This document shows, in pieces, positions 55,369 through 63,473 of a stretch of DNA of 64,000 bases. This stretch comes from Actinomadura fibrosa. Lineage in GTDB: Bacteria; Actinomycetota; Actinomycetes; Streptosporangiales; Streptosporangiaceae. Numbering within the stretch: position 1 is the stretch's first letter; each line of letters opens with the position of its first letter. A program made the translations under genes and the position numbers. The DNA lies in NCBI RefSeq assembly GCF_900659615.1, contig NZ_CAACUY010000010.1, forward strand, positions 1-64,000. The letters run 5' to 3'. The notes under the pieces are model-generated. The model was not told where the DNA came from. It searched no databases and saw only the letters and a list, made by a program, of their open reading frames with translations.

Positions 55369-56208
55369 TCAGGCGGCGTCGTCGTGGGCGGTCGCGGCGG
55401 ACTTGGCACGCCACGAGGCCAGGTCGTCCTCGACCCGGGCGAGCATGGCCTGGAGCCGGTCGATCGTGTCGGGGCCGAGGTACAGGTGGACGGGCAGCTC
55501 GTCCTGGGAGACGACCTCGTGGATCAGCGCGGCGCCCTTGACCGGGTCGCCGAGCTGAGTGTGGTTGGCCTTGCCTGCCCAGTCGAGGGTCACGTGGGCG
55601 GGGGTGCCGTCGTAGGCGGCGATCCGCGACCTCGCGGTGGACAGGGAGCTGGCGTCCAGGAAGTCGGTGCGCAGCACGCCGGGCTCGACCACCATGGCTC
55701 GGATGCCGAAGGGCGCGAGCTCGGCCGCGAGCGCCTCGGTGAGCCCGGCGACGGCGAACTTGGAGGCGCTGTAGAGGCCGACGCCCGGCTCGCCTTCGAA
55801 GCCGGACCGCGAGCCGATGTTGACGATGGTGCCCGAGCCCTGGCGCCGCATGACGGGCAGGACGGCGCGGGTCACGTCGATCAGGCCGAAGACGTTGAGG
55901 TCGAACAGCGAGCGCGCCTCGGCGTCGGTGATCTCCTCCACCGCGCCCAGCAGGCCGCGCCCGGCGTTGTTGACCAGCACGTCGATCCGGCCGAACCGGT
56001 CGACCGCGGCCTGGACGGCGACGGGTACGTCCTGGCCGCGGGTGACGTCCAGCGCGACGGTGAGCACGTCGTCGGACTCGGCCAGGTCGCCGGGGACCCG
56101 GCCGGGGTCGCGGACGGCGACGACGACCCGGTCGCCGTTCCGCAGGGCGGTCCGGGCGATCTCCGCGCCCAGCCCGCGGGAGGCTCCGGTGATGAACCAG
56201 ACGGCCAT
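55369..56208 (-). CDS. Short-chain dehydrogenase/reductase
   Basis: The 279-residue SDR starts MAVWFITGASRGLGAEIA, with NNAG at about 88, catalytic Ser in NIGSRSG, Tyr-x3-Lys in YSASKFA and EPGVLRTDFL. It belongs to the common actinobacterial SDR group annotated as oxidoreductases acting on small carbonyls. It is first of two SDR genes in the same direction, and the leader GAAGGATCATC is shared with the next gene. The pair may be regulated by the XRE protein at 56410, which is inference. Confidence 0.88.
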   Translation of the reverse strand: MAVWFITGASRGLGAEIARTALRNGDRVVVAVRDPGRVPGDLAESDDVLTVALDVTRGQDVPVAVQAAVDRFGRIDVLVNNAGRGLLGAVEEITDAEARSLFDLNVFGLIDVTRAVLPVMRRQGSGTIVNIGSRSGFEGEPGVGLYSASKFAVAGLTEALAAELAPFGIRAMVVEPGVLRTDFLDASSLSTARSRIAAYDGTPAHVTLDWAGKANHTQLGDPVKGAALIHEVVSQDELPVHLYLGPDTIDRLQAMLARVEDDLASWRAKSAATAHDDAA

Positions 56209-56354
56209 GATGATCCTTCTTCCTTGTGTCTCACCTGTTCAGGCGGGGTGTCCGCCGCTGACGGTTTCGAGTCTGGGTGAGGCGAGCACGCGGATGAAGG
56301 TCGCGCGTTTCCTGGGAGTGATCCTCCTAGGAAGAGGGGCGGAACCATCCGGAA

Positions 56355-56400
56355 ACGGCGATGGGGCGGGGAGAGCGTGCTCTCCCCGCCCCATCGCCGT
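56355..56400 (-). terminator. Perfect long hairpin, terminator of the XRE regulator gene
   Basis: Two 22-nt arms (56355-56376 and 56379-56400, beginning ACGGCGATGGGG) pair perfectly with only GT between them. The hairpin ends 9 bp beyond the stop of the regulator gene at 56410. Its length and perfection are unusual. Confidence 0.75.
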
Positions 56401-56409
56401 CGGCGGCGT

Positions 56410-57255
56410 TCAGCCTGTGGTGACCTGTTCCGCTCGCGGAGCGCCGGCTCCTTCGGACAGGCGGTCGAAGGCGGCGGCGGTCGGGCTCGCGGGCTCGGCC
56501 TGGTAGACGACGAGTTGCTGGCCCGGGGCGCCGTTGACGGTGAGGGCCGAGAACCGGATGCTCAGATCGCCTACGCGCGGGTGCCGCAGGTACTTGCCCT
56601 CCTGAGTCTTGGACTTCACGTCGTGGCGGCCCCACAGATCCGCGAACTCGGGGCTTCGCTCGGACAGGGCGGTGACCACCTCGGCGATCCGCGTGCTGTC
56701 GGGGTCGTGGCCGTAGGCGGCACGCAGCTCCGCCACGCAGGAGTGCGCGGCGCGCTCCCACTCCTGGTAGAACTCCCGGCCCGCCGGATCGCAGAACACC
56801 ATGCGCGCGAGGTTGTCGGCGGGAGAGAAGGCCTCGTGCAGAGCGTCGGCCATCGCGTTGCCCGCCAGGACGTCCAGCGCGGGTCCCAGCACGAAGGCCG
56901 GGGAGCGGGTGAACCCGTCCATGAGCTGCAAGAGCTGACCGCTGACCTGCTCCTGGGCGGGTGGCCTGGAGCGCAGTTCCGGCGGCCGGGCCAGGCGGCG
57001 CAGGTGGTCGGCGGCCTCGTCGTCCAGCAGCAGTGCCCGCGCCACCGCCTCGATGACCTGCGGCGACGGGCTGGACTCCCGGCCTTGCTCCAGGCGGACG
57101 TAGTAGTCGCTGCTCATCCCCGCCAGCAGCGCGACCTCCTCCCGCCGGAGCCCCTTGACCCGGCGGCGCCCGTACTCCGGCAGGCCGACGTCCTGCGGCT
57201 TCAGCCCCTCACGGCGGGCTCTGAGGAACGCACCCAACGGCGTGCTGCTGCTCAT
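56410..57255 (-). CDS. MmyB-type XRE-family transcriptional regulator
   Basis: The 281-residue protein has an XRE HTH at about 30-65 (RRRVKGLRREEVALLAGMSSDYYVRLEQGRE) followed by the MmyB-like ligand domain (FVLGPALDVLAGNAMADALHEAF, NLARMVFCDPAGREFYQEWERAA). This is the large actinobacterial helix-turn-helix/MLTR_LBD family, which commonly regulates a neighbouring SDR. The two downstream SDR genes point the same way. It is divergent from a second regulator of the same family at 57376. Confidence 0.92.
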   Translation of the reverse strand: MSSSTPLGAFLRARREGLKPQDVGLPEYGRRRVKGLRREEVALLAGMSSDYYVRLEQGRESSPSPQVIEAVARALLLDDEAADHLRRLARPPELRSRPPAQEQVSGQLLQLMDGFTRSPAFVLGPALDVLAGNAMADALHEAFSPADNLARMVFCDPAGREFYQEWERAAHSCVAELRAAYGHDPDSTRIAEVVTALSERSPEFADLWGRHDVKSKTQEGKYLRHPRVGDLSIRFSALTVNGAPGQQLVVYQAEPASPTAAAFDRLSEGAGAPRAEQVTTG

Positions 57256-57375
57256 GGGTCAAGTATGAGACAGGGATGACCGGAATGACTGTTTCGTGGG
57301 TCTCACCGATCCAGGGTGTGACGCACCCACTCTGAGCGGCCCGGCCCGGGCCTGCGCCGCCTTAGCCTCGAAGGC

Positions 57376-58227
57376 GTGGACGGTGGTGAGTCTTCCCTCG
57401 GAGCCTTCCTGCGCCGGCATCGCGACCTGCTGAGGACCGACCGGCGGCCGCAGGAGCGTCGGCGGGTGCCCGGCGCGCGCCGCGACGAGGTCGCCGGCGC
57501 GGCGGGGATCAGCGCCGGCTACTACGCCCGGCTGGAGCAGGACCGCGCCGCGCGGCCGTCCTGGCAGACCGTCGCGGCCCTGGCCCGGGCGCTGCGGCTG
57601 GACGACGAGGCCACCGCGCACCTGTACCGGCTTGCCGGCCCGACCGCCCGCCGCAGCCGTCCCACCCGCCGGGAGCGGATCTCGCCGGAGGTCCGGCGGC
57701 TCATGGACGGCTGGACCGGCGTGGCCGCGCTCGTCATCGACACCGCCCAGGACGTGCTGGCCCGCAACGCGCTGGCCTCCGTCCTGCACGGTCGCTTCAC
57801 CCGCGCCGACAACGTGCCGCGCATGGTCTTCCTCGACCCGGTCGCGGCCGAGCACTTCGGCGACTGGAACCGGGTGGCCGCCGACGTGGTGGCCGACCTG
57901 CGCCGCGCGGTGCGCGAGGCGCCCGACGACCCCCGCCTCACCGCCCTGGTGGGCGAGCTGGCGATTCACAGCGCGCCCTTCCGCCGTCTGTGGGCCGCGC
58001 GCGAGAGCGCCGTGCCCGCCCGCCGCCATCTGCGCCTGTTCCATCCCGAGGTCGGCGAACTGCGCCTCACCGCCGAGGTCTTCCCCATCACCCGGGCGGC
58101 AGGCCAGCGGCTCGTCACCTATCAGGCCGAGCCCGGTTCCGCCTCCGCCGATTCCCTGGCCCTCCTCGGCACGCTCGGCCCACTGACCGGCTCCACGGCC
58201 GATACCGGAGCCGGGGAGCGTTCCTAG
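57376..58227 (+). CDS. MmyB-type XRE-family transcriptional regulator (second copy)
   Basis: From GTG 57376 the protein has 283 residues and is a paralogue of the divergent regulator. Its HTH reads RRDEVAGAAGISAGYYARLEQDRAARPSWQ, and the ligand domain has VIDTAQDVLARNALASVLHGRF and NVPRMVFLDPVAAEHFGDWNRVA. The HTH region RRRVPGARRDEVAGAAGIS departs from the usual GLRREELA(x)LAGVS, so DNA recognition may differ. It may control the amidohydrolase remnant and Atu4866-type gene that follow. Confidence 0.9.
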   Translation: MDGGESSLGAFLRRHRDLLRTDRRPQERRRVPGARRDEVAGAAGISAGYYARLEQDRAARPSWQTVAALARALRLDDEATAHLYRLAGPTARRSRPTRRERISPEVRRLMDGWTGVAALVIDTAQDVLARNALASVLHGRFTRADNVPRMVFLDPVAAEHFGDWNRVAADVVADLRRAVREAPDDPRLTALVGELAIHSAPFRRLWAARESAVPARRHLRLFHPEVGELRLTAEVFPITRAAGQRLVTYQAEPGSASADSLALLGTLGPLTGSTADTGAGERS

Positions 58228-58335
58228 GTACCGCACTCCCAGGAGACCGGTGGCCTTCTTGCCGCGGCCCGCTTTCCGCAGACTCGTCGTCACAGGCGCG
58301 AACAGCCCGCCGGAACCTCCGCGAAAGGCATCCTC

Positions 58336-58613
58336 ATGGACACCACCGCTGCCCGCGCCCACTTCCTCGCCCGGTTGCTCCGCCAGGCCGCCGACCCCGA
58401 CCGCCGCGTCCTGCTCACCGGCGCCGCCGTAGTCACCATGGACCCGGAGCTCGGCAACCTGCCCAAGGCGGACCTGCTCGCCCAACGACCCGATCGGCAC
58501 CCTCGTCCTTCGGCGCCGACCCCCGCAATATCGACGCCGTCTTCGTGGCCGCCCTCGGAGACGAGGTCCGCGCCTCCCGAGACAGAGTGCTGCGCGCCGC
58601 CGCCCGCACGTGA
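58336..58613 (+). pseudogene. Amidohydrolase remnant (N- and C-terminal scraps)
   Basis: The ATG at 58336 begins MDTTAARAHFLARLLRQ, then RVLLTGAAVVTMDPELGNLPKADLL, the typical N-terminal beta strand of a cytosine-deaminase-like amidohydrolase. The frame then breaks, passing DPIGTLVL and picking up FGADPRNIDAVFVAALGDEVRASRDRVLRAAA, which belongs near the C-terminus. The whole TIM barrel with its metal ligands (about 300 residues) is missing. Confidence 0.75.
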
Positions 58614-59008
58614 CGTCCCCCTCCGGCACAGCTCAAGCCACCGTCATGGTCCGCACCGCATCACTGGCCGCCTGCCTGCTCGCAGTCGTCGCCACCGGCC
58701 AGCCCTCTGCCCCCACCGCCACGAACACGACCACCATCAGGGAGGCATCCATGACCGCTCCTACCACCACCGGCCCCCACCCGCACGTCGGGATGTGGGT
58801 CACCGCCGATGGCCGGATCCGCCAGGAGCTCCTGCCCACCGGCCGCTACGAAGAAGCCCGCGACGGACGCGAACGCGCCTACACCGGCCGCTACACCGTC
58901 ACCGGCGACCACATCGACTACTACGACGATCTGGGCTTCACCGCCACCGGTGACGTCCGCGACGGAGTCCTCTACCACGAACACCTCGTCCTGTACCGGG
59001 AGCGCTGA
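58610..59008 (+). CDS. Atu4866-family protein
   Basis: The reading from GTG 58610 gives 132 residues and overlaps the preceding stop (GTGA). A more conservative start is ATG 58751. The N-terminal part has a hydrophobic VRTASLAACLLAVVATG stretch that could be a signal. The domain itself is clear: HVGMWVTADGRIRQELLPTGRYEEARDG, YTGRYTVTGDHIDYYDDLGFTATGDVRDGVLYHEHLVLYR. This is the Atu4866 beta-barrel family (PF11512), whose function is unknown. It is often found beside amidohydrolase and SDR genes, consistent with its neighbours here. Confidence 0.85.
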   Translation: MTSPSGTAQATVMVRTASLAACLLAVVATGQPSAPTATNTTTIREASMTAPTTTGPHPHVGMWVTADGRIRQELLPTGRYEEARDGRERAYTGRYTVTGDHIDYYDDLGFTATGDVRDGVLYHEHLVLYRER

Positions 59009-59377
59009 GTCACATCCGGGAGCAGCGCCACCGGCGCACCGGCTTCAGCGAAGCGGTGCCGGCCGAGCTGACCGGACCTTGTTCTCGCCATCGACGGTCT
59101 TCAGTGCCGAAAACGGCTGGTGATCGAAGTCCCGAGAAGAAGATTCTGAAGTTCCTGCGCTCGTTGGCACCGGGGCAGGTTCGTCAAGGCGCGATGAGCT
59201 CGATCGAGGGACGCTTCAGAGTTCATCGATGGGCTGGTCAGACCTGTCACCAAGTCTGCTCGCGCCCGGCGGCAGTCGCCGCTGAGCGCTGGCTTGCGCC
59301 TTGCGCCGCTGGGGGCGGGCCAAGACGTAACCCGCTTGGTCCGCCCCCATCGTGGTGCGGCTGTTGCGGGCTGGGAG
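59009..59377. other. Region without a supportable gene
   Basis: About 370 bp between convergent genes. It has no motifs and no strong hairpin. The lower GC content around 59100-59160 (GATTCTGAAGTTCC) may mark eroded or foreign sequence. Confidence 0.4.
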
Positions 59378-60325
59378 CTACTTCATGTGGGTGGCAAACC
59401 AGTCCAGCATTTCCTTGGGCTCGCGCTGGAAGTACAGGTAGCCATCCCAGCGGGCGGTGGTTCCGTGAACCCAAACGAGTTTCTTGTCTTCGATCGGGAT
59501 GTTGTCGAACATCGCCTGGACGTCGTCGGGGCGGGTCATCAGGTCGTCGTGGACCTGGTAAAGGAAGGTGGGGATGGTGACGCTCTTGGCGGCCTCGACC
59601 GGAGACATCTCAGAAAAGGGGAAGCTGACGATCAGGCGGACCTTTTCCTCCAGCTCGGCGATGCGCTCTGGCAGGCCCAGCCTCTCTAGAGTGCGCTGCA
59701 TGGTGACGCCGACCGACAGCGGCTGTGGGGAAACGATACAGCGCACGCCTTCGAAATACTCGGGGTACATCTGCATGGCGAACATTGTCGCGTTCGAGCC
59801 CTGGCAACGGCTGAACAGGCCGATGGTCATGTCCTTGAGGTCTTCGCGGGCGCGCACGTACTGCAGAGAGCCGACGACGTCGCGAGCTTCGAAGCGGCCG
59901 CCGCTGCCGATGCCGCCGTTGCCGGTTCCGCTGTGGCCGAGGTTGCGCATGTCGTAGGTGAGGACGTTGTATCCGGCCTCGTGCAGAATGCGATAGTCGG
60001 GCACGAAGTCGACCTCGAAGTCGTTGCCGGTGCTTGCCCCGATCGACTTCCAGGGCTCCAGGTGGGCGGGAAAACCGTAGCGGTTGAACCACAGGGGATG
60101 GTTAGCGATGATCAGCTTGTCCGATCCATCGCAGGGGATGTACCAGGCTTCCAGTGGCACACCGTCCATGGAGGGGAAAGACACCTCCTGGTAGGTCAGG
60201 CCGTAGTCGCCTGGGGTCTTGAGGATCGGCGAGCGCATGGGGTGGCCGAAGCCTTGCGCGATGCCGTCCAGGATGCCCTGGATCTCCTCTTCGCTGTGGG
60301 CCCGTTCCTGATGGACGGTGCTCAT
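59378..60325 (-). CDS. Alpha/beta hydrolase (X-Pro dipeptidyl-peptidase-like / acetylxylan-esterase-like)
   Basis: The best start is ATG 60325, with GAGGAGC upstream, giving 315 residues. The fold is an alpha/beta hydrolase: VSFPSMDGVPLEAWYIP, LIIANHPLWFNRYGFP, YNVLTYDMRNLGHSG, then LFSRCQGSNATMFAMQ at the nucleophile elbow. The elbow GxSxG is replaced by SRCQGS, with Cys at the usual Ser position. The acid could be in YQVHDDLMTRPDD and the His in WVHGTTARWDG. A Cys nucleophile would be a dienelactone-hydrolase-like variation. It is adjacent to a TetR on the same strand and is likely controlled by it. Confidence 0.75.
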   Translation of the reverse strand: MSTVHQERAHSEEEIQGILDGIAQGFGHPMRSPILKTPGDYGLTYQEVSFPSMDGVPLEAWYIPCDGSDKLIIANHPLWFNRYGFPAHLEPWKSIGASTGNDFEVDFVPDYRILHEAGYNVLTYDMRNLGHSGTGNGGIGSGGRFEARDVVGSLQYVRAREDLKDMTIGLFSRCQGSNATMFAMQMYPEYFEGVRCIVSPQPLSVGVTMQRTLERLGLPERIAELEEKVRLIVSFPFSEMSPVEAAKSVTIPTFLYQVHDDLMTRPDDVQAMFDNIPIEDKKLVWVHGTTARWDGYLYFQREPKEMLDWFATHMK

Positions 60326-60401
60326 GTGCTCCTCTTTCATGTCGAGTCCGCGGGTCGAGGGGACCTGCCGGTCGTGCGGCCAGTCGCTCTGGAGAGCCCC
60401 A

Positions 60402-61181
60402 TCAGGGCGGGTCGCCACCTGCCGCGCTGCTGAGCGCGGATAGTTGGGCCAGCCATTCGCGCAGCAGTGTGGTCTCCGAGGCACGCAGCGTGCCGACGGG
60501 GCCATGTGGCATCTCCGCTTCCAGTCGCGCGGCAGCTCGCACAAGTTGCGGCGTCACCGGAGGCGCGCCAGGCACAGCCGGCGGGCTGATGACGGCCGCG
60601 GTGACGGCGTCTCGCACGATGGCCGACAGGTGGTCGTCGGCCGCCGCGCGGGTGCGGATGAGGTGCAAAGTGACCCCTACCGCGGCCGAGGCCACCATGT
60701 CCGCGGCCGTCTCGGCCGGTATGCGCAGCCGTCCGGCTCTCTCCAGGTCGCGCATCTTCGTCACGAGAACCGCGTGGGCGTGATCCGCCGGGCCTGTACG
60801 GCCGTCCATCGGCCGGCCGTACATGATCGTGTAGAGGGCGGGGTTGGTCACCCCGAACTCCACGTGCATGTCCCAGCCGCGAAGGAAGTCCTCGACCGGA
60901 TCCCCGGTCGCCTCCAGGGCCTGCTTGCGGGTCAGGTAGCGGCTGAACCTGTCCGCCGCCACCTCTCGCAGCAGGCCGTCCTTGTCGCCGAAGTGGTGGT
61001 ACAGGGTCGGCGCTGCAACGCCGGCCGCGTCGCACACCTCGCGGGTCGAGAAATCTCCACTGGCCGATGCCGCCAGCAGGTCAGCGGCCGCGTCGATGAT
61101 CAGGACGCGGGTCCGCTGGGCCGATGAAGCCTCCTTAGCTGCAATGTAGCGATGATACACAGAAGCGCCATAGAAGCCCAA
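60402..61181 (-). CDS. TetR-family transcriptional regulator
   Basis: The reading from ATG 61181 gives 259 residues; GTG 61160 is an alternative. The TetR HTH is clear: TRVLIIDAAADLLAASASGDFST, then VCDAAGVAAPTLYHHFGDKDGLL. The long C-terminal domain (about 190 residues) ends in a helix-rich tail. It lies 76 bp upstream of the alpha/beta hydrolase on the same strand, so both may be one transcription unit under autoregulation. The 5' region contains short dyads such as TAGCG-A-CGCTA (61189-61199). Confidence 0.87.
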   Translation of the reverse strand: MGFYGASVYHRYIAAKEASSAQRTRVLIIDAAADLLAASASGDFSTREVCDAAGVAAPTLYHHFGDKDGLLREVAADRFSRYLTRKQALEATGDPVEDFLRGWDMHVEFGVTNPALYTIMYGRPMDGRTGPADHAHAVLVTKMRDLERAGRLRIPAETAADMVASAAVGVTLHLIRTRAAADDHLSAIVRDAVTAAVISPPAVPGAPPVTPQLVRAAARLEAEMPHGPVGTLRASETTLLREWLAQLSALSSAAGGDPP

Positions 61182-61188
61182 ATTTATC

Positions 61189-61199
61189 TAGCGACGCTA
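61189..61199. promoter_or_regulatory. Possible TetR operator dyad
   Basis: The palindrome TAGCG-A-CGCTA lies just upstream of the TetR gene start. A second imperfect dyad, TGTA, seven bases, TACA, begins at 61145 inside the longest reading. The pair suggests that the true start is downstream, but this cannot be settled. Confidence 0.4.
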
Positions 61200-61229
61200 T
61201 ATGAGGCTGAGTGCTCCCTCGCTCTCATC

Positions 61230-61675
61230 GTCGCGCTGCCCCCTGAGGTCATCGCGCGTTCCCGTCGGGTGGGCAGGCCGGATCAGCAGCATCCTGGGCG
61301 GATCGGCCTACGACGCCGCAACCGGGCAGCGGCGCGACGGATCGCCGGACGGCATGGCCGCGGCCGGGCTGTGGCCGATCAAACAGTCGAAGTCGTCCAC
61401 GCCGAGCACCATCGGCACCGGCCGCTCCGGCAGCGAAAGTCCCAGCAGTACGCGCAGCGCGGCGTGCCGGGGACAGCAGCACGCCCAGCGCCGGGTAGCA
61501 GCCGTGTGCCGGCGCGGCCGCCCAGCTCTCGTACGACCGCGCCGATCTGTGAGCCATGCGGTGAGTGCGGGATCAACCGCCTCAACCGCAACCGGGCGGT
61601 CGTGACCAGTTACGCCAAGCTTGCCGTCCGTTACGAGGCCGCCGTCCACATCACTGCATCAACGAGTGGCTGTGA
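61230..61675. mobile_element. Nested remnants of ISL3- and IS5-family transposases
   Basis: On the reverse strand (about 61308-61500) the segment LSLPERPVPMVLGVDDFDCLIGH matches the start of the ISL3 DDE domain. On the forward strand, CGINRLNRNRAVVTSYAKLAVRYEAAVH (about 61565-61650) is the C-terminus of an IS5-type transposase, like the one at 54430. Neither is complete, and no terminal repeats were found. Confidence 0.65.
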
Positions 61676-61694
61676 CGGTTCTCTGCCCGGAGCC

Positions 61695-62135
61695 CTACTT
61701 GTACCACTCGTCGCCGTCCGAGCCCGCTCTCGACTCCAAATAGTCCTTCAGCGACTTGGCAATCCGGGTACGTTCGTCGGTCTCATGGTCCCAGACGACT
61801 ACTTCGCCGGGCCGTCCCCCCGGCGCCTTGAAAAGCGCGAACAGATCCCCGCCGCCGTTATCCCCCATGAACATGAGCTGATCGAACGAGGTGTAGAGCT
61901 CGGCGAAGTCCGCGTTCCGCCGAAACTCCGTATTCTGCTCGATGATCTCCTGTACCGACCACACCAGTCCGGATCCGTACTCGTCCTGCACCCCGCCGGT
62001 TTCACGCAGCAACTCCCGCAGTTCGTCCGGCACTGTCTGCCCCAACCGCTGCTCGATCTGATCGATTGCCTCATCGGAAGCAGGCGCGGCGAACTCAGCA
62101 TCGCTGTAAAGCCGCCCGATCAACTCTCTCCACAT
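61695..62135 (-). CDS. SMI1/KNR4-family protein
   Basis: The 146-residue protein has the SMI1/KNR4 (SUKH) fold: APASDEAIDQIEQRLGQTVPDELRELLRETGGVQ, then LVWSVQEIIEQNTEFR, LMFMGDNGGGDLFALF, and VVVWDHETDERTRIAKSLKDYLESR. SUKH proteins are often immunity proteins against contact-dependent or polymorphic toxins. No toxin gene is recognisable next to it, only IS and TetR remnants, so it may be an orphan immunity gene. Length and motifs look intact. Confidence 0.88.
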   Translation of the reverse strand: MWRELIGRLYSDAEFAAPASDEAIDQIEQRLGQTVPDELRELLRETGGVQDEYGSGLVWSVQEIIEQNTEFRRNADFAELYTSFDQLMFMGDNGGGDLFALFKAPGGRPGEVVVWDHETDERTRIAKSLKDYLESRAGSDGDEWYK

Positions 62136-62258
62136 GGGAGTCCTCTCACCGTCTGCGGATCAGCGATCATGGTAGGCGCACTCTCACATCTTCTGAAAAG
62201 CCCTAGCCTGTACCGGTGGTCAGCGAGGATTCTGGCCTGTTCAGCATGCAAGCGGCGA
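62136..62258. other. Short non-coding gap
   Basis: About 120 bp between the SMI1/KNR4 gene and the TetR scrap on the other strand; nothing recognised. Confidence 0.3.
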
Positions 62259-62477
62259 TTGTTGATGCTGGTCAGCGTCCTGGAGGAACAGGCCGGCCGC
62301 CCCGACGTGGACGCCCCGGACGACTTCGACATGGCCGCATACGCCGCGGCGTACCCCACCGTGATGGCCGGCGTGACAAAGTACTTTCAGCCTGACCGCA
62401 CCGTCGACGATCTGTTCCGCGATCGTCTGGAACAGATCAGCCATGGTCCTGCGGCGCCGTCCGGCCCCACGTCCTGA
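62259..62477 (+). pseudogene. TetR C-terminal domain scrap
   Basis: The frame LMLVSVLEEQAGRPDVDAPDDFD, then YPTVMAGVTKYFQPDRTVDDLFRDRLEQI, matches the C-terminal ligand domain of AcrR/TetR regulators. No HTH precedes it, and the upstream sequence is unrelated. It ends at a TGA at 62477. Confidence 0.55.
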
Positions 62478-62751
62478 CCGGTCAACCCTGGCACGAGCGC
62501 CCCGCGTCGCTGCCAGGCCAAGGACGGCCGCTTCTGGGACGAGTATCGTGCTGCAGTCCCGTGGCGGGTCCGTCCCCCGCGCCTACTCCACTTCGAAATC
62601 TACGGGCGCGAGGATCGCGTCGGCGGCAACGCGTTCACCGCTGACTTCTCCCAGTCCGCTGGCTCCGCCGTCCCGGTCGGACGGCCCGCTGCTCCCCCAT
62701 GGCGGGAGGAACAGGGGGCCGTGGTCCGCCGGTCGCCGTGACGGCCCGGCG
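62478..62751. other. Degenerate region
   Basis: About 270 bp. A forward frame reads KDGRFWDEYRAAVPWRVRPRLLHFEIYGR, which looks like eroded coding sequence, but no family can be fixed. Confidence 0.35.
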
Positions 62752-63060
62752 TCAGGCTCCGGCGGTCCGCTCGGGCAGCCCCCAGCCGGGGCGGGGGAAG
62801 TGGCAGGTGTAGCTCTCCGGGTACTTCTGCAGGAGTCCTGATGCTCGGCCTCCCCGAAGTCGCCGACGGGGGTCACCTCGGTGACGGCCTTCCCCCCGGC
62901 CAGAGGTCGGGAGGCGTCGACGTCGGCGATGGTGTTTCGGTGACCTTCCGCTGACCGTTCGAGGTGTAAAGATCGCGGACCGGTAGCTCGTGCCGATGTC
63001 GTAGACGACCTCGATGGTCTCGGCGTAAGTCCCGGGATCGCGGTGATCCAGGAACAGCTG
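62752..63060 (-). pseudogene. msrA: Peptide methionine sulfoxide reductase (MsrA) C-terminal remnant
   Basis: Across shifting frames the reverse strand encodes [30 protein letters not shown], then [11 protein letters not shown] and [14 protein letters not shown], then [25 protein letters not shown], ending at a TGA at 62754-62752. These are the MsrA blocks for substrate binding and the C-terminal YTCHF. The catalytic GCFWGxE N-terminus is missing, and at least two frameshifts are present. Confidence 0.75.
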
Positions 63061-63146
63061 CCCGTGGGCAGTGCCCTCTCGGTTGCCTTGGCCGTTGTCT
63101 CCCTCCTGTCCTTCGCCGGGTGGCTACAGCGGACGCCGCATCCGCG

Positions 63147-63473
63147 TTATCCCGCGGGGACGAGCGCGGCCAGGGGGACGTGGTGCTGGCCCGCGTGGAT
63201 GTCACGGTCGCGCAGGCCACCCTGGGGCACCGGCCGGGGGAAGGAGATCTTCACGACGTTGAGGGTGGGGATGCGGAAGATCTGGACGCTCGCCGGGTCG
63301 AGGTCGTACAGGCGGGCGATGACCCGCTCGTTGACGAAGTCCTCGTCGGCGACGGTCGCGTAGTCCGCGGCCGACCGCATGAAGAGCTCCATCGTGACCC
63401 AGAACGGGCCCGCGTTCTTGGAGCGGATCTCCTTCGCCATGTCGCCCAGCGTGCGGCGGTGCTCGTCAGTCAC
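63147..63473 (-). CDS. DUF4387 domain protein
   Basis: The 108-residue protein is a complete DUF4387 member: TLGDMAKEIRSKNAGPFWVTMELFM, then YATVADEDFVNERVIARLYDL, VQIFRIPTLNVVKISFPRPVPQGGLRDRDIHAGQ. It overlaps the upstream AtuA-family gene by 8 nt. DUF4387 proteins nearly always pair with AtuA (DUF1446) proteins, sometimes as one chain, near acyl-CoA or hydroxy-acid catabolic genes. The biochemical role is unknown. Confidence 0.88.
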   Translation of the reverse strand: MTDEHRRTLGDMAKEIRSKNAGPFWVTMELFMRSAADYATVADEDFVNERVIARLYDLDPASVQIFRIPTLNVVKISFPRPVPQGGLRDRDIHAGQHHVPLAALVPAG

